DNA of 64,000 bases, taken from Streptomyces sp. WP-1 (lineage in GTDB: Bacteria; Actinomycetota; Actinomycetes; Streptomycetales; Streptomycetaceae). The translations under genes were made by a program, and so were the position numbers. Positions 24,404-33,472 of the stretch are shown here, in pieces. The stretch spans positions 7,287,001-7,351,000 of the forward strand of contig NZ_CP123923.1 in the NCBI RefSeq assembly GCF_030450125.1, in the 5' to 3' direction. The notes beneath the pieces are model-generated. The model saw nothing but the letters and a program-made list of their open reading frames with translations. It had not been told where the DNA came from and made no database searches. Every line of letters starts with the position of its first letter. Position 1 is the stretch's first letter.

Positions 24404-27400
24404 ATGTTCCGTAAGGTGCTGGTCGCCAACCGCGGAGAGATCGCGATCCGCGCGTTCCGGGCGGGCTACGAACTCGGCGCGCGCACCGTCGCCGTGTTCC
24501 CGCACGAGGACCGCAACTCGCTCCACCGGCTCAAGGCCGACGAGGCCTACGAGATCGGGGAGCCGGGGCACCCGGTGCGCGCCTACCTCTCCGTCGAGGA
24601 GATCGTGTCCGCCGCCCGCCGGGCCGGGGCGGACGCCGTCTACCCCGGTTACGGCTTCCTGTCCGAGAACCCGGAGCTGGCCCGCGCCTGCGAGGAGGCG
24701 GGCATCACCTTCGTCGGCCCCGGTACGGCCACACTGGAGCTGACCGGCAACAAGGCGCGCGCGGTCGCCGCCGCCCGCGCCGCCGGCGTCCCGGTCCTCG
24801 GTTCCTCCCAGCCCTCCACCGACGTGGACGAACTGGTGCGGGCCGCCGAGGACATCGGCTTCCCCGTGTTCGTGAAGGCGGTCGCGGGCGGCGGCGGGCG
24901 CGGAATGCGCCGGGTCGAGGACCCCGCCCAGCTGCGCGAGTCCATCGAGGCCGCCTCCCGGGAGGCCGCGTCCGCGTTCGGCGACCCGACCGTGTTCCTG
25001 GAGAAGGCCGTCGTCGACCCGCGCCACATCGAGGTGCAGATCCTCGCCGACGGCGAGGGCAATGTCATCCACCTCTTCGAGCGCGACTGCTCCCTCCAGC
25101 GCCGCCACCAGAAGGTGATCGAGCTGGCGCCCGCCCCGAACCTCGACCCCGAGCTGCGGACGCGGATCTGCGCCGACGCCGTGCGCTTCGCCCGCGAGAT
25201 CGGCTACCGCAACGCGGGCACCGTCGAGTTCCTGCTCGACCGGGACGGCAACCACGTCTTCATCGAGATGAACCCCCGCATCCAGGTCGAGCACACCGTC
25301 ACCGAGGAGGTCACGGACGTCGACCTGGTCCAGGCGCAGCTGCGGATCGCCGCCGGCGAGACCCTCGCCGACCTCGGCCTCGCCCAGGAGACGATCACCC
25401 TGCACGGGGCCGCGCTCCAGTGCCGTATCACCACCGAGGACCCCGCCAACGGCTTCCGCCCGGACACCGGCAGGATCAGCGCCTACCGCTCGCCGGGCGG
25501 CTCCGGCATCCGCCTCGACGGCGGAACCACCCACGCCGGTACGGAGATCAGCGCCCACTTCGACTCGATGCTGGTGAAACTCACCTGCCGGGGACGGGAC
25601 TTCAAGGCCGCCATCGGCCGCGCCCGGCGCGCCGTCGCCGAGTTCCGCATCCGCGGGGTGTCCACCAACATCCCCTTCCTCCAGGCCGTGCTGGACGACC
25701 CGGACTTCCAGGCCGGGCGGATCACCACCTCGTTCATCGAGGAGCGCCCGCATCTGCTCACCGCCCGCTCCTCCGCGGACCGCGGCACCAAGCTGCTCAC
25801 CTTCCTCGCCGATGTCACGGTGAACAAACCGCACGGCGAACGGCCCGACCTGTTCGACCCGTTGACCAAGCTGCCGGTGCCGGCCGCCGCCGAGCCGCCC
25901 GCCGGATCGCGCCAACTCCTCGTGGAACTCGGCCCCGAGGGCTTCGCCCGCCGGCTGCGCGAGTCGCCGACGATCGGGGTCACCGACACCACCTTCCGCG
26001 ACGCCCACCAGTCGCTGCTCGCCACCCGGGTGCGCACCAAGGACCTGCTGGCCGTCGCCCCGGTCGTCGCCCGCACCCTGCCCGAGCTGCTGTCCCTGGA
26101 GTGCTGGGGCGGCGCCACCTACGACGTCGCCCTGCGCTTCCTCGCCGAGGACCCCTGGGAGCGGCTGGCGGCCCTGCGCGAGGCCGTGCCCAACATCTGC
26201 CTCCAGATGCTGCTGCGCGGCCGCAACACCGTCGGCTACACGCCGTACCCGACGGAGGTCACCGACGCCTTCGTACAGGAGGCCGCCGCCACCGGCATCG
26301 ACATCTTCCGCATCTTCGACGCCCTCAACGACGTCGGCCAGATGCGCCCCGCCATCGAGGCCGTGCGCGAGACCGGGACGGCGGTCGCCGAGGTCGCCCT
26401 CTGCTACACCGGCGACCTGAGCGACCCCGGCGAGCGGCTCTACACCCTCGACTACTACCTGCGGCTCGCCGAGCAGATCGTCGACGCGGGCGCCCATGTC
26501 CTCGCGATCAAGGACATGGCCGGACTGCTGCGCGCCCCGGCCGCCGCCACCCTGGTCTCGGCGCTGCGCCGCGAGTTCGACCTGCCCGTGCATCTGCACA
26601 CCCACGACACCGCGGGCGGCCAGCTCGCCACCTACCTCGCCGCGATCCAGGCGGGCGCGGACGCGGTGGACGGCGCGGTCGCCTCCATGGCCGGGACGAC
26701 CTCGCAGCCGTCGCTGTCCGCGATCGTGGCCGCCACCGACCACTCCGAGCGGCCCACCGGCCTCGACCTCAAGGCGGTCGGCGACCTGGAGCCGTACTGG
26801 GAGGGCGTGCGCCGGATCTACGCCCCGTTCGAGGCGGGCCTCGCCGCTCCGACCGGGCGGGTCTACGACCACGAGATCCCGGGCGGCCAGCTGTCCAACC
26901 TGCGCACCCAGGCCGTCGCGCTCGGCCTCGGCGACCGCTTCGAGGACATCGAGGCGATGTACGCCGCCGCCGACCGGATCCTCGGCCGGCTCGTCAAGGT
27001 CACCCCGTCCTCCAAGGTGGTCGGCGACCTCGCGCTGCATCTGGTGGGCGCCGGGGTCTCCCCCAAGGACTTCGAACAGACCCCCGACCGGTTCGACATC
27101 CCCGACTCGGTGATCGGCTTCCTGCGCGGGGAGCTGGGCACCCCGCCCGGCGGCTGGCCGGAGCCGTTCCGCACCAAGGCGCTCCAGGGCCGCGCCGCGG
27201 CCAAGCCGGTGCCCGAGCTGTCCGCCGAGGACCGCGAGGGCCTGGCCAAGGACCGCAGGGCGACCCTGAACCGGCTGCTGTTCCCGGCGCCCACCCGGGA
27301 GTTCGACAGCCACCGGCAGTCGTACGGCGACACCAGCGTCCTGGACAGCAAGGCGTTCTTCTACGGTCTGCGCCCGGGCAAGGAGTACGCCGTCGATCTG

Positions 27401-27778
27401 GAGCCCGGGGTGCGGCTGCTGATCGAGCTGCAGGCGATCGGCGAGGCCGACGAGCGCGGTATGCGCACGGTGATGTCCTCGCTCAACGGCCAGCTGCGGC
27501 CCATCCAGGTACGGGACCGGGCGGCCGCCTCGGACGTGCCGGTGACGGAGAAGGCCGACCGTTCGAACCCGAACCATGTGGCCGCGCCGTTCGCCGGTGT
27601 GGTGACGCTCTCCGTGGCCGAGGGCGACGAGGTGGCGGCCGGGGTCACCGTCGCCACCATCGAGGCGATGAAGATGGAGGCCGCGATCACGGCCCCGAAG
27701 GCGGGCCGGGTGTCCCGGCTGGCCATCAACCGGATCCAGCAGGTGGAGGGCGGTGACCTGCTGGTCGAGATCGGCTGA
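24404..27778 (+). CDS. pyc: Pyruvate carboxylase
   Basis: The 1124-residue single-chain enzyme makes oxaloacetate from pyruvate, bicarbonate and ATP (anaplerosis). The biotin carboxylase domain covers residues 1-450: FRKVLVANRGEIAIRAFRA, the ATP-grasp loop KAVAGGGGRGMRRVE, and EMNPRIQVEHTVTEEVT. The carboxyltransferase domain (about 520-800) has DTTFRDAHQSLLATRVRTKD and HLHTHDTAGGQLATYLAAI. The biotinyl domain ends the protein with the biotin site IEAMKMEAAI, where the Lys is carboxylated. Length and order match PYC rather than two-subunit types. It is monocistronic, followed by a strong hairpin. Confidence 0.97.
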   Translation: MFRKVLVANRGEIAIRAFRAGYELGARTVAVFPHEDRNSLHRLKADEAYEIGEPGHPVRAYLSVEEIVSAARRAGADAVYPGYGFLSENPELARACEEAGITFVGPGTATLELTGNKARAVAAARAAGVPVLGSSQPSTDVDELVRAAEDIGFPVFVKAVAGGGGRGMRRVEDPAQLRESIEAASREAASAFGDPTVFLEKAVVDPRHIEVQILADGEGNVIHLFERDCSLQRRHQKVIELAPAPNLDPELRTRICADAVRFAREIGYRNAGTVEFLLDRDGNHVFIEMNPRIQVEHTVTEEVTDVDLVQAQLRIAAGETLADLGLAQETITLHGAALQCRITTEDPANGFRPDTGRISAYRSPGGSGIRLDGGTTHAGTEISAHFDSMLVKLTCRGRDFKAAIGRARRAVAEFRIRGVSTNIPFLQAVLDDPDFQAGRITTSFIEERPHLLTARSSADRGTKLLTFLADVTVNKPHGERPDLFDPLTKLPVPAAAEPPAGSRQLLVELGPEGFARRLRESPTIGVTDTTFRDAHQSLLATRVRTKDLLAVAPVVARTLPELLSLECWGGATYDVALRFLAEDPWERLAALREAVPNICLQMLLRGRNTVGYTPYPTEVTDAFVQEAAATGIDIFRIFDALNDVGQMRPAIEAVRETGTAVAEVALCYTGDLSDPGERLYTLDYYLRLAEQIVDAGAHVLAIKDMAGLLRAPAAATLVSALRREFDLPVHLHTHDTAGGQLATYLAAIQAGADAVDGAVASMAGTTSQPSLSAIVAATDHSERPTGLDLKAVGDLEPYWEGVRRIYAPFEAGLAAPTGRVYDHEIPGGQLSNLRTQAVALGLGDRFEDIEAMYAAADRILGRLVKVTPSSKVVGDLALHLVGAGVSPKDFEQTPDRFDIPDSVIGFLRGELGTPPGGWPEPFRTKALQGRAAAKPVPELSAEDREGLAKDRRATLNRLLFPAPTREFDSHRQSYGDTSVLDSKAFFYGLRPGKEYAVDLEPGVRLLIELQAIGEADERGMRTVMSSLNGQLRPIQVRDRAAASDVPVTEKADRSNPNHVAAPFAGVVTLSVAEGDEVAAGVTVATIEAMKMEAAITAPKAGRVSRLAINRIQQVEGGDLLVEIG

Positions 27779-27790
27779 GATCGCGCGAAG

Positions 27791-27820
27791 GCGGCCGAGT
27801 CCTCAACCGGACTCGGCCGC
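27791..27820. terminator. Bidirectional terminator between pyc and secreted gene
   Basis: A perfect 12-bp stem GCGGCCGAGTCC/GGACTCGGCCGC with a 6-base loop, 12 bp after the pyc stop. It lies between converging genes and is followed by TTCC on the plus strand. Confidence 0.85.
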
Positions 27821-27830
27821 TTCCGTGTGC

Positions 27831-28310
27831 TCAGCCCTGCGGCGCCGTGGGGCCGTCCCAGAGCGGGTACGACATCACGTGCTGGAACCCCTGCGGCCGT
27901 GCGCCGCTGTAGGTCACGGTCAGCTGGGTGAAGCGGTCGAAGGACGGGTGCTTCTTCCACTGTGTGCCGCCGCTGAGCCGGATGACCACCGGGTAGGGGT
28001 GGAAGGTGCCGGCCGCGCAGTACGGCTTGCAGTCGTTCACCCAGTTCGTGCCCGTGCCCGTGGCGCCGCCAGCGCCCCAAGAGGTCCAGTTGAGGCCCTT
28101 GAGCCGGCTGTTGCCGTCACCGCAGGCCAGGATGAAGTCCGTGGGGCGCACATTGCGGTGGGAGAAGCAGTCCACCAGCACCCGGTCCCCGGCCCGTGCC
28201 GTCGGCGACACGGACGCGGTCGGCGGACTGGCCGAAGCCGTCGTCGTCCCCGCCGTCAGCAGAGCCGCTGCCGCCAGGGTCACCGCCGTTCCCACCACTG
28301 ATCCGCGCAT
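27831..28310 (-). CDS. Secreted small protein with two putative disulfides
   Basis: The 159-residue precursor has a signal peptide (residues 1-28, core VTLAAAALLTAGTTTASA). The mature part contains VLVDCFSHRNVRPTDFILACGDGNSRLKGL, NDCKPYCAAGTFHPYP and FTQLTVTYSGARPQGF. Four Cys suggest two disulfide bonds. This matches a conserved extracellular actinobacterial family without assigned function. It converges on pyc across the terminator, and the chitinase gene lies upstream on the same strand. Confidence 0.7.
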   Translation of the reverse strand: MRGSVVGTAVTLAAAALLTAGTTTASASPPTASVSPTARAGDRVLVDCFSHRNVRPTDFILACGDGNSRLKGLNWTSWGAGGATGTGTNWVNDCKPYCAAGTFHPYPVVIRLSGGTQWKKHPSFDRFTQLTVTYSGARPQGFQHVMSYPLWDGPTAPQG

Positions 28311-28502
28311 GGCCGCTCCCACCGTTCGTCCCGTGTCCGAGCAGGTCACCTCGACGCTACGGCCACTTGGCGTATTCCACCAGTCGCGCAGGTCGCACCG
28401 TGTGTCATGCGGACGGACCGGTTCCGGGACGGCCGGACGGCCGGGGACGCGTCCGGTGCGACGAGCACCGGACGCGTCCCCGGCCACGGGGCGGGCGCGG
28501 GA

Positions 28503-29717
28503 TCAGCAGGCGCCCTCGTCCTGCCAGGGCCCCCAGGTGGAGGCGCCGGGCACCTCGTTCTGGGTCCACCATTTGGCCTTCCAGTTGTGCTGGCCGTACG
28601 ACACCTCGGTGCCGCCCGTGTACGCGGTGGACGAGTTCCACGCGGGCTTGCACGAGGTCGGGGTCGGCGTCGGGGTGGGGGTGGGGGTGCCGGTCGGCGG
28701 GGTGACGCCCGCGAACTTCACCGAGTACTTCGCGAAGTCCCAGTCGCTCTGCGCCACGCTCGAACAAGTCCCGGACGTACGGCCCCCGTTGTCGGGCGGG
28801 CTGCACTGGCGGTCGCGGTTGAGCGACCAGAAGGTGAAGCGGTCCATGTGGTGGCTGGTCGCGTAGTCCAGCACGGTCTGGAAGTCGCTCTGGCCGAAGA
28901 TCTCGCCGGTGTCGCTGCGGCCGTTCATGCCGGAGAAGCCCTCGTGGGCGTAGGCGGTGGCCGCGTCCCAGCCGAAGGTGGACTGGAGGACCGAGTTGAA
29001 GTTGGTCAGCGCGCTGGTCTGGCTCGCCGCCCCGTTGAAGCCGCCGTCGAAGGGCATGATGGAGAAGTTGTTCGGGGTGAACCCCTGCGACTTCGCCTCC
29101 AGGAGCATCTGCTTGCCGAACCAGCCGGTGCCGTCCGCCGTGCCGGCCGTCGTCACGGAGACGTACAGGCCCGGGTTGTTCTGCTGGAGGATCTTCGCCG
29201 CGCCGATCTCGTTCTTGATGGCCGCGGTGTTCTCGTACTCCGGCTCCTCCAGGTCGAAGTCGATGGCGTGCAGGCCGTACTTGGTGATCACCTGCTGGTA
29301 CGCCGCCGCCGTGGACGCCGCGTCCGCGCAGGCCTGGCCGAGCTTGGTGCCGCCGTAGCCGCCGATGGAGACGGACACGTCGCCGCCCTTGGCGCGGATG
29401 GTGTTGATCATCGACTGCACGGCGGTGTCCGAGGAGACGGGTGCCGTACCGCCCCAAGTGGGCGAGCAGCCGCCGCCGTTGGGGGCCAGCACGAAGGCCA
29501 GCTGGAACGCCTTGAGGCCGGTGGCGTCCATGATGGCGGCCGGGTCCGGCGGGTCGTTGTCCAGCGGCATCAGATAGGGGGCGGCCGCGTACCAGCGGTT
29601 GCTCAGGGCGTCCTGGGGAGTGGCGCCCGAGGCGTTGGCCGCGACCAGGGCGGTGGTGCCCGCGGCGGCGAGCACGACGGCTGCCGCCGCGCTCAGACAG
29701 GCGTGAAGACGTCTCAC
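28503..29717 (-). CDS. Secreted GH18 chitinase with C-terminal chitin-binding module
   Basis: This 404-residue precursor starts at a GTG with GGAGG 6 bases upstream; the signal peptide is residues 1-32. The GH18 barrel shows VSVSIGGYGG (strand 3) and the catalytic strand HAIDFDLEEPEYE, where the DxxDxDxE motif keeps the catalytic Glu but has His in place of the first Asp. A TPTPTPTPTPT linker leads to a CBM5/12-type module (AYTGGTEVSYGQHNWKAKWW). It would degrade chitin outside the cell to oligosaccharides. Two DasR-type sites lie 84-120 bp upstream, fitting control by N-acetylglucosamine metabolism. Confidence 0.9.
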   Translation of the reverse strand: MRRLHACLSAAAAVVLAAAGTTALVAANASGATPQDALSNRWYAAAPYLMPLDNDPPDPAAIMDATGLKAFQLAFVLAPNGGGCSPTWGGTAPVSSDTAVQSMINTIRAKGGDVSVSIGGYGGTKLGQACADAASTAAAYQQVITKYGLHAIDFDLEEPEYENTAAIKNEIGAAKILQQNNPGLYVSVTTAGTADGTGWFGKQMLLEAKSQGFTPNNFSIMPFDGGFNGAASQTSALTNFNSVLQSTFGWDAATAYAHEGFSGMNGRSDTGEIFGQSDFQTVLDYATSHHMDRFTFWSLNRDRQCSPPDNGGRTSGTCSSVAQSDWDFAKYSVKFAGVTPPTGTPTPTPTPTPTSCKPAWNSSTAYTGGTEVSYGQHNWKAKWWTQNEVPGASTWGPWQDEGAC

Positions 29718-29799
29718 TGCGTGCCTCCAGAGGGTGGGGAGAGACCCGGGTGGGGGAGGAGCCCCCACCCTCCGGGAGCTGTTGCGGCCACGTCAATAA

Positions 29800-29815
29800 G
29801 TTGGCCTAGACCAAC
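29800..29815. promoter_or_regulatory. DasR operator (dre site) 1
   Basis: GTTGGCCTAGACCAAC matches the DasR consensus core TGGTCTAGACCA at 11 of 12 positions and is nearly palindromic. It lies about 84 bp upstream of the chitinase start. Confidence 0.8.
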
Positions 29816-29821
29816 CTGCTC

Positions 29822-29837
29822 TTTGGACTAGACCATA
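29822..29837. promoter_or_regulatory. DasR operator (dre site) 2
   Basis: TTTGGACTAGACCATA matches the dre core at 11 of 12 positions. Its centre is 22 bp from that of site 1, two helical turns on the same DNA face, suggesting cooperative repression. It also lies only 9 bp from the 3' end of the GH31 gene. Confidence 0.8.
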
Positions 29838-29845
29838 CGATCCCT

Positions 29846-32482
29846 TTACTGTTTGTCGACCAATCGCAGACCGAAGCCCCGGTCCAGCGGCAGGCTCGCC
29901 GTGGTGATCGTCGTGACGTGGATGGCCGGATCGAACGACCAGGCGGAGCGGGGAAGTTGACGGCCGTTCACCAGAACCCGCGCGGGCGCGGAGCCGCCGT
30001 GCACGGTGAACCGGTACGTCCGGGCGGCCACCTTGCCCCGGTAGGCGCCCTTGCTGGCGCCGACGGACACGGTCGTCCCGTGCGCGTCCCGGTGCAGGGA
30101 GACCCGCTGGGCGGCGGCCGCGCCCTTGGCGAAGTCACGGGTCACGCCGTCGTCCTCGTACAGCGTGTAGTGGCTGGTGCCGTGGGCCGACGGGTACAGG
30201 TCCCAGTCCAGCTCGTGCCGGTCCCGGGTCTGCCAACTCGTGGTGCCCTTCGGCCACATGGGCACGATCGCGCCCTCGCGCACGAACAGCGGGAGCGTGT
30301 CCAGCGGCGCGTGGTAGCCGTCGACCGTGGTCGGGCCGTGGTAGGTGCGGCCGGTCCAGTAGTCGGTCCAGGTGCCCTTGGGCAGATAGATGCCGTCGCG
30401 GGTGTCGGAGTCCTGGTAGACCGGCGCGACCAGGAAGTCGGGGCCGGACAGGAACTCGTACTTGGCGTTCGCGCCCAGGGTGCCGGGGTCGTCCGGGTAC
30501 TCCAGCCACAGCGGACGCACCGCGCCCACACCGCTCTTCGCCGCGTCGGCGGACAGGGTGTACATGTACGGCAGCAGCCGCTCCTTCAGCTGGAGGTACT
30601 TGCGGTTGATGGAGGTGTACGGCTCGCCGTCCAGCCACGGCTGCTGATCGGCGGGCTTCTTGGTGGTCAGGTCGGTGGCCCAGCCGTCCATGGTCATGAT
30701 GGCCGGCAGGAACGCCTTCCACTGGAGGTCGCGGGCGTACATCTTGGCGTCGTGGCGGTAGATGCTGCCCACGTCGCCCGTGTCGTAGGCGATGCCGGAC
30801 ATCGTCGCCCCGGCGTACGTCGGGATCTGCCAGCGGATGTAGTCCCAGGACAGCTGCTGGTCGCCGCTCCACAGCACCCCGCAGCGCTGGGCGCCCGCCC
30901 AGGAGACGGGCAGCCAGACGAAGCCGCGGGCGTCGCTGTTGTCCTCGATGCCCTTCTTCGCCGCGTCGCAGGCGTCCAGCGCGAACTTGTAGCCGTTGCC
31001 GACCCACGCCACGTCCAGCTTGGCCACCCGCTGGCCCGCCTTGACCTGGTCGGCCAGCTTGTCGATGCCGTCCTGCGTCCACAGGCCGAGCTGGGCGTGG
31101 TGGTCGTTCAGGCCCTGGGCGGTCTGCTGGAGGTCCTCGTAGCCGCAGCCGTAGCCGTCGTTGACCAGCATCCAGCCCAGCGGCATCTGGTTCTTGGTGT
31201 AGCCGTCGGCGACCTTCAGCGCGTCCAGGGTGTGCCGCTCGCCCCGGTTGGCGTTGTGCAGATAGCAGTCGGAGTCGCCGGGCTCCAGGCCGTACACCGG
31301 CGGCATGAACGGCTTGCCCACCAACTTCGTGTACTTGCCGATGACTTGCTTGGCGTCACCGAGGAAGTAGTAGGCGTCCAGGCGTCGTTCCTGCTGCCCG
31401 GTGGTCACCGGCGCGCCGAAGGTGTACACGCCCGGCGCGAAGGTGTTGCGGAAGACGCCGTAGCCCGCGCTGGAGAGGTAGAACGGCTGGGAGTTGTTGT
31501 AGCCGCCCTCGTCCCAGTCGAAGCTGTTGGACACGTACATCGTCTGCCCGCGGTGCGAGAAGCTGCCGTTCTGCTCGCCGCCGCCGAAGAACTGCTCGTT
31601 CGCGCCGCGGTCGAGGCTCTGCCGCATCCCGCCGGTGGACCAGCGCAGCGGCCTGTCCTCCTGCCAGATCCGGGTGCGGTTGTCCGCCTTGTACAGCCCG
31701 AACCGCAGCGGCTTCTTGTACACGCGCAGCACGGCCCCGGGCGCCCGGATGCCGTAGTAGGCGCCCGCGTCGAAGGACGAGGTGTGCCGCTCCGCGGCCG
31801 GCTCCTCGCGCACGATCTCGGTGCCGGCCGGGTCGCTCAGCGAGCCCGACGGGTCGGCCTGGAGGCGGAGTTGGCCGCCCGTCAGGAAGTCGGCGCGCGC
31901 GGTGAGCTGCCCGGCGTGGATGGTGTAGCCGCCGGCGCCGCCCGAGAAGGACGTCAGATCACCGGCGTCCTCGGTCGCGGGCAGGTACGCCGTGCCGGTG
32001 AAGGAGTTGTCGTGCACGTCGTACGGCACGACCACCACGTGGTACGTCCCCGACGCCCGCGGGATCACGGTGGCCTCGGGGTCGGCGGTGCCCGCGCTGG
32101 AGGCCACCTGGGTGCCGTGGTCGTCGTACACGTACAGGTCGAAGTCGTCGGTGGGGTGCTCCCACTTGACGGCCAGCGGGACGCCGCCCTCGGGGTTGTC
32201 GTCCCAGTATCCGGCCGGTACCGAGACGGACAGGTCGAAGCGGTCGCAGACCTTGTTGTCGGGGTCGGTGCCGGGGGCGGGGCAGTCCTTCGGGTCGCCG
32301 ACGGTGCCCTTGGTGTAGACGGGGCTCTGCCAGCTGACACTGCTGTGGGCGGGGTCCAGTACGGCGCCGGTGGCGGCGGCCGCGGCGGGCGCCGGGACGA
32401 CCAGCGCGGTGCCGGCCAGGGCGGTCACCAGCCCCAGTGGCACCCAGGCCGGCCACGGCACCCGGTGTCGGAGTCTTCGCAC
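29846..32482 (-). CDS. Secreted GH31 glycosidase / glucosyltransferase
   Basis: The 878-residue precursor starts at a GTG (32482) with GGGGAG upstream and a signal peptide to about residue 37 ending VVPAPAAAAA. Residues 40-170 form an extra beta-rich domain (FDLYVYDDHGTQVASSAGTA). The GH31 barrel follows: MPLGWMLVNDGYG, nucleophile motif AKLDVAWVG, acid/base region VLWSGDQQLSWDYIRWQIP, and GIAYDTGDVGS. The C-terminal beta domains include YTLYEDDGVTRDF. The KLDVAWVG type is reminiscent of extracellular alpha-glucosyltransferases and isomalto-type enzymes rather than plain maltases. It would act on alpha-glucans outside the cell. The substrate is inferred. Confidence 0.85.
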   Translation of the reverse strand: MRRLRHRVPWPAWVPLGLVTALAGTALVVPAPAAAAATGAVLDPAHSSVSWQSPVYTKGTVGDPKDCPAPGTDPDNKVCDRFDLSVSVPAGYWDDNPEGGVPLAVKWEHPTDDFDLYVYDDHGTQVASSAGTADPEATVIPRASGTYHVVVVPYDVHDNSFTGTAYLPATEDAGDLTSFSGGAGGYTIHAGQLTARADFLTGGQLRLQADPSGSLSDPAGTEIVREEPAAERHTSSFDAGAYYGIRAPGAVLRVYKKPLRFGLYKADNRTRIWQEDRPLRWSTGGMRQSLDRGANEQFFGGGEQNGSFSHRGQTMYVSNSFDWDEGGYNNSQPFYLSSAGYGVFRNTFAPGVYTFGAPVTTGQQERRLDAYYFLGDAKQVIGKYTKLVGKPFMPPVYGLEPGDSDCYLHNANRGERHTLDALKVADGYTKNQMPLGWMLVNDGYGCGYEDLQQTAQGLNDHHAQLGLWTQDGIDKLADQVKAGQRVAKLDVAWVGNGYKFALDACDAAKKGIEDNSDARGFVWLPVSWAGAQRCGVLWSGDQQLSWDYIRWQIPTYAGATMSGIAYDTGDVGSIYRHDAKMYARDLQWKAFLPAIMTMDGWATDLTTKKPADQQPWLDGEPYTSINRKYLQLKERLLPYMYTLSADAAKSGVGAVRPLWLEYPDDPGTLGANAKYEFLSGPDFLVAPVYQDSDTRDGIYLPKGTWTDYWTGRTYHGPTTVDGYHAPLDTLPLFVREGAIVPMWPKGTTSWQTRDRHELDWDLYPSAHGTSHYTLYEDDGVTRDFAKGAAAAQRVSLHRDAHGTTVSVGASKGAYRGKVAARTYRFTVHGGSAPARVLVNGRQLPRSAWSFDPAIHVTTITTASLPLDRGFGLRLVDKQ

Positions 32483-32670
32483 GGCGGAACAGCTCCCCTC
32501 GCGTCGGTGCGGAGTACATGAGCATGCGTGGAAGTGCTTGAAGATGCGCGGAATCAAGCAACTTCACGCACGAAGACTCGGAGGAAGCACAGGTTCATGT
32601 CAATAGCGCGGGCGGATCCGGGGCGCCTTCCGGGGTGGCGCGGGCGCGGGCGGCAGGAGCCGGGCCCCCG

Positions 32671-32796
32671 CCTCCCGGCACGCATCACAAGCCTCCCGGA
32701 ACGCATGGCAAGCCTTCAGGCACGCGTGACTAGCCTTCGGGCGCGCAGCACAAGGCTTCCGGCGCGCATGGAAAGCCTCCCGGCACACATGACAAA
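32671..32796. repeat. Six tandem copies of a 21-bp repeat
   Basis: Units start at 32671, 32692, 32713, 32734, 32755 and 32776 with the pattern CCTYCCGGCRCGCATSRCAA plus one base. Divergence is 3-8 bases between copies. Because 21 is a multiple of three, each frame yields a heptapeptide repeat: SLPER-type on the plus strand and CHACREA-type on the minus. The array lies between the GH31 start and the thioesterase terminator, with no ribosome site or host gene. Confidence 0.8.
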
Positions 32797-32830
32797 GGGC
32801 CGGACCCCGCCCCTCGGCGCGGTCCGGCCC
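32797..32830 (-). terminator. Thioesterase terminator
   Basis: A 10-bp perfect stem GGGCCGGACC/GGTCCGGCCC with a 14-base loop, followed on the minus strand by TTTGTC. It lies 15 bp after the thioesterase stop and directly abuts the 21-bp repeat array. Confidence 0.75.
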
Positions 32831-32844
32831 CTTCGGCGCGTGTC

Positions 32845-33261
32845 TCAGCCGGCCTGCTCGCGCAGCACGATCTGCGTCTGCGTGGTCTGCCCGACCAGCC
32901 GGTCCCGGTCGTCCCGCAGATCCGTCTGCACCACGATGAGGGTGCCGCCGAGGTGCAGCGGCCGGGCCGTGGCGTGGACGTGTCCCGAGGTGAGCGCGCG
33001 CAGGAAGTTGGTCTTGGACTCGACCGTGGAGGTGCCGGCCGCTCCCTCGGGGAGGTTGAGGTAGGCGCACACCGCGCCCACGCTGTCCGCCAGCGCCATC
33101 AGCGCCCCGCCGTGCAGCGCGCCACCGGCCGTGCACATCTCGGGCGACCAGGCGAGCGAGCCCACCGTGCGCTCGGCGGTGGCCTCCCGCAGCTCGATGC
33201 CGAGACCGGCCGCGAACGGCATGGTGGCCAGCAGCTCGGCGGGCTCGATGGGGGACGTCAT
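32845..33261 (-). CDS. PaaI-like hotdog-fold thioesterase
   Basis: The 138-residue protein fits the PaaI/YdiI hotdog family: MCTAGGALHGGALMALADSV is the HGG motif with the active-site-region residues on the long helix, and VESKTNFLRALTSGHVHATA is the second conserved strand. It should hydrolyse acyl-CoA or aryl-CoA thioesters in the cytoplasm. GAAAGG is 9 bases before the ATG. It stands alone and ends in its own terminator. Confidence 0.85.
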   Translation of the reverse strand: MTSPIEPAELLATMPFAAGLGIELREATAERTVGSLAWSPEMCTAGGALHGGALMALADSVGAVCAYLNLPEGAAGTSTVESKTNFLRALTSGHVHATARPLHLGGTLIVVQTDLRDDRDRLVGQTTQTQIVLREQAG

Positions 33262-33472
33262 GACGTACCGCCTTTCATGAGGGCCAGGGTGAGCGAAGAG
33301 TCTGCCAGCCGGCGCCTTCCCCCGTGGCGGAACGGGGAGTCCGCGAGCGAGCGGCCGCCCCCGCCTCGCCCTGCGCGCCCTTGACAGGGTCCGTCTGTCT
33401 CGCCAGTTTTGAGCAGCGGCGCAGGGCGGGGGACCGGGCGCCCACAGCGCGGCGGGAAGGCGGGGGAGCCGA

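Noticed and set aside
23858..27577. Minus-strand open frame of 1239 codons
   Set aside because: Antisense of pyc; the plus strand shows all pyruvate carboxylase motifs.
29918..32521. Plus-strand open frame of 867 codons
   Set aside because: Antisense of the GH31 gene, which has a signal peptide and catalytic motifs.
32528..33136. Open frames on both strands across the 21-bp repeats
   Set aside because: They have no ribosome site, overlap the thioesterase gene, and are kept open by the seven-codon period of the array; listed as a repeat instead.
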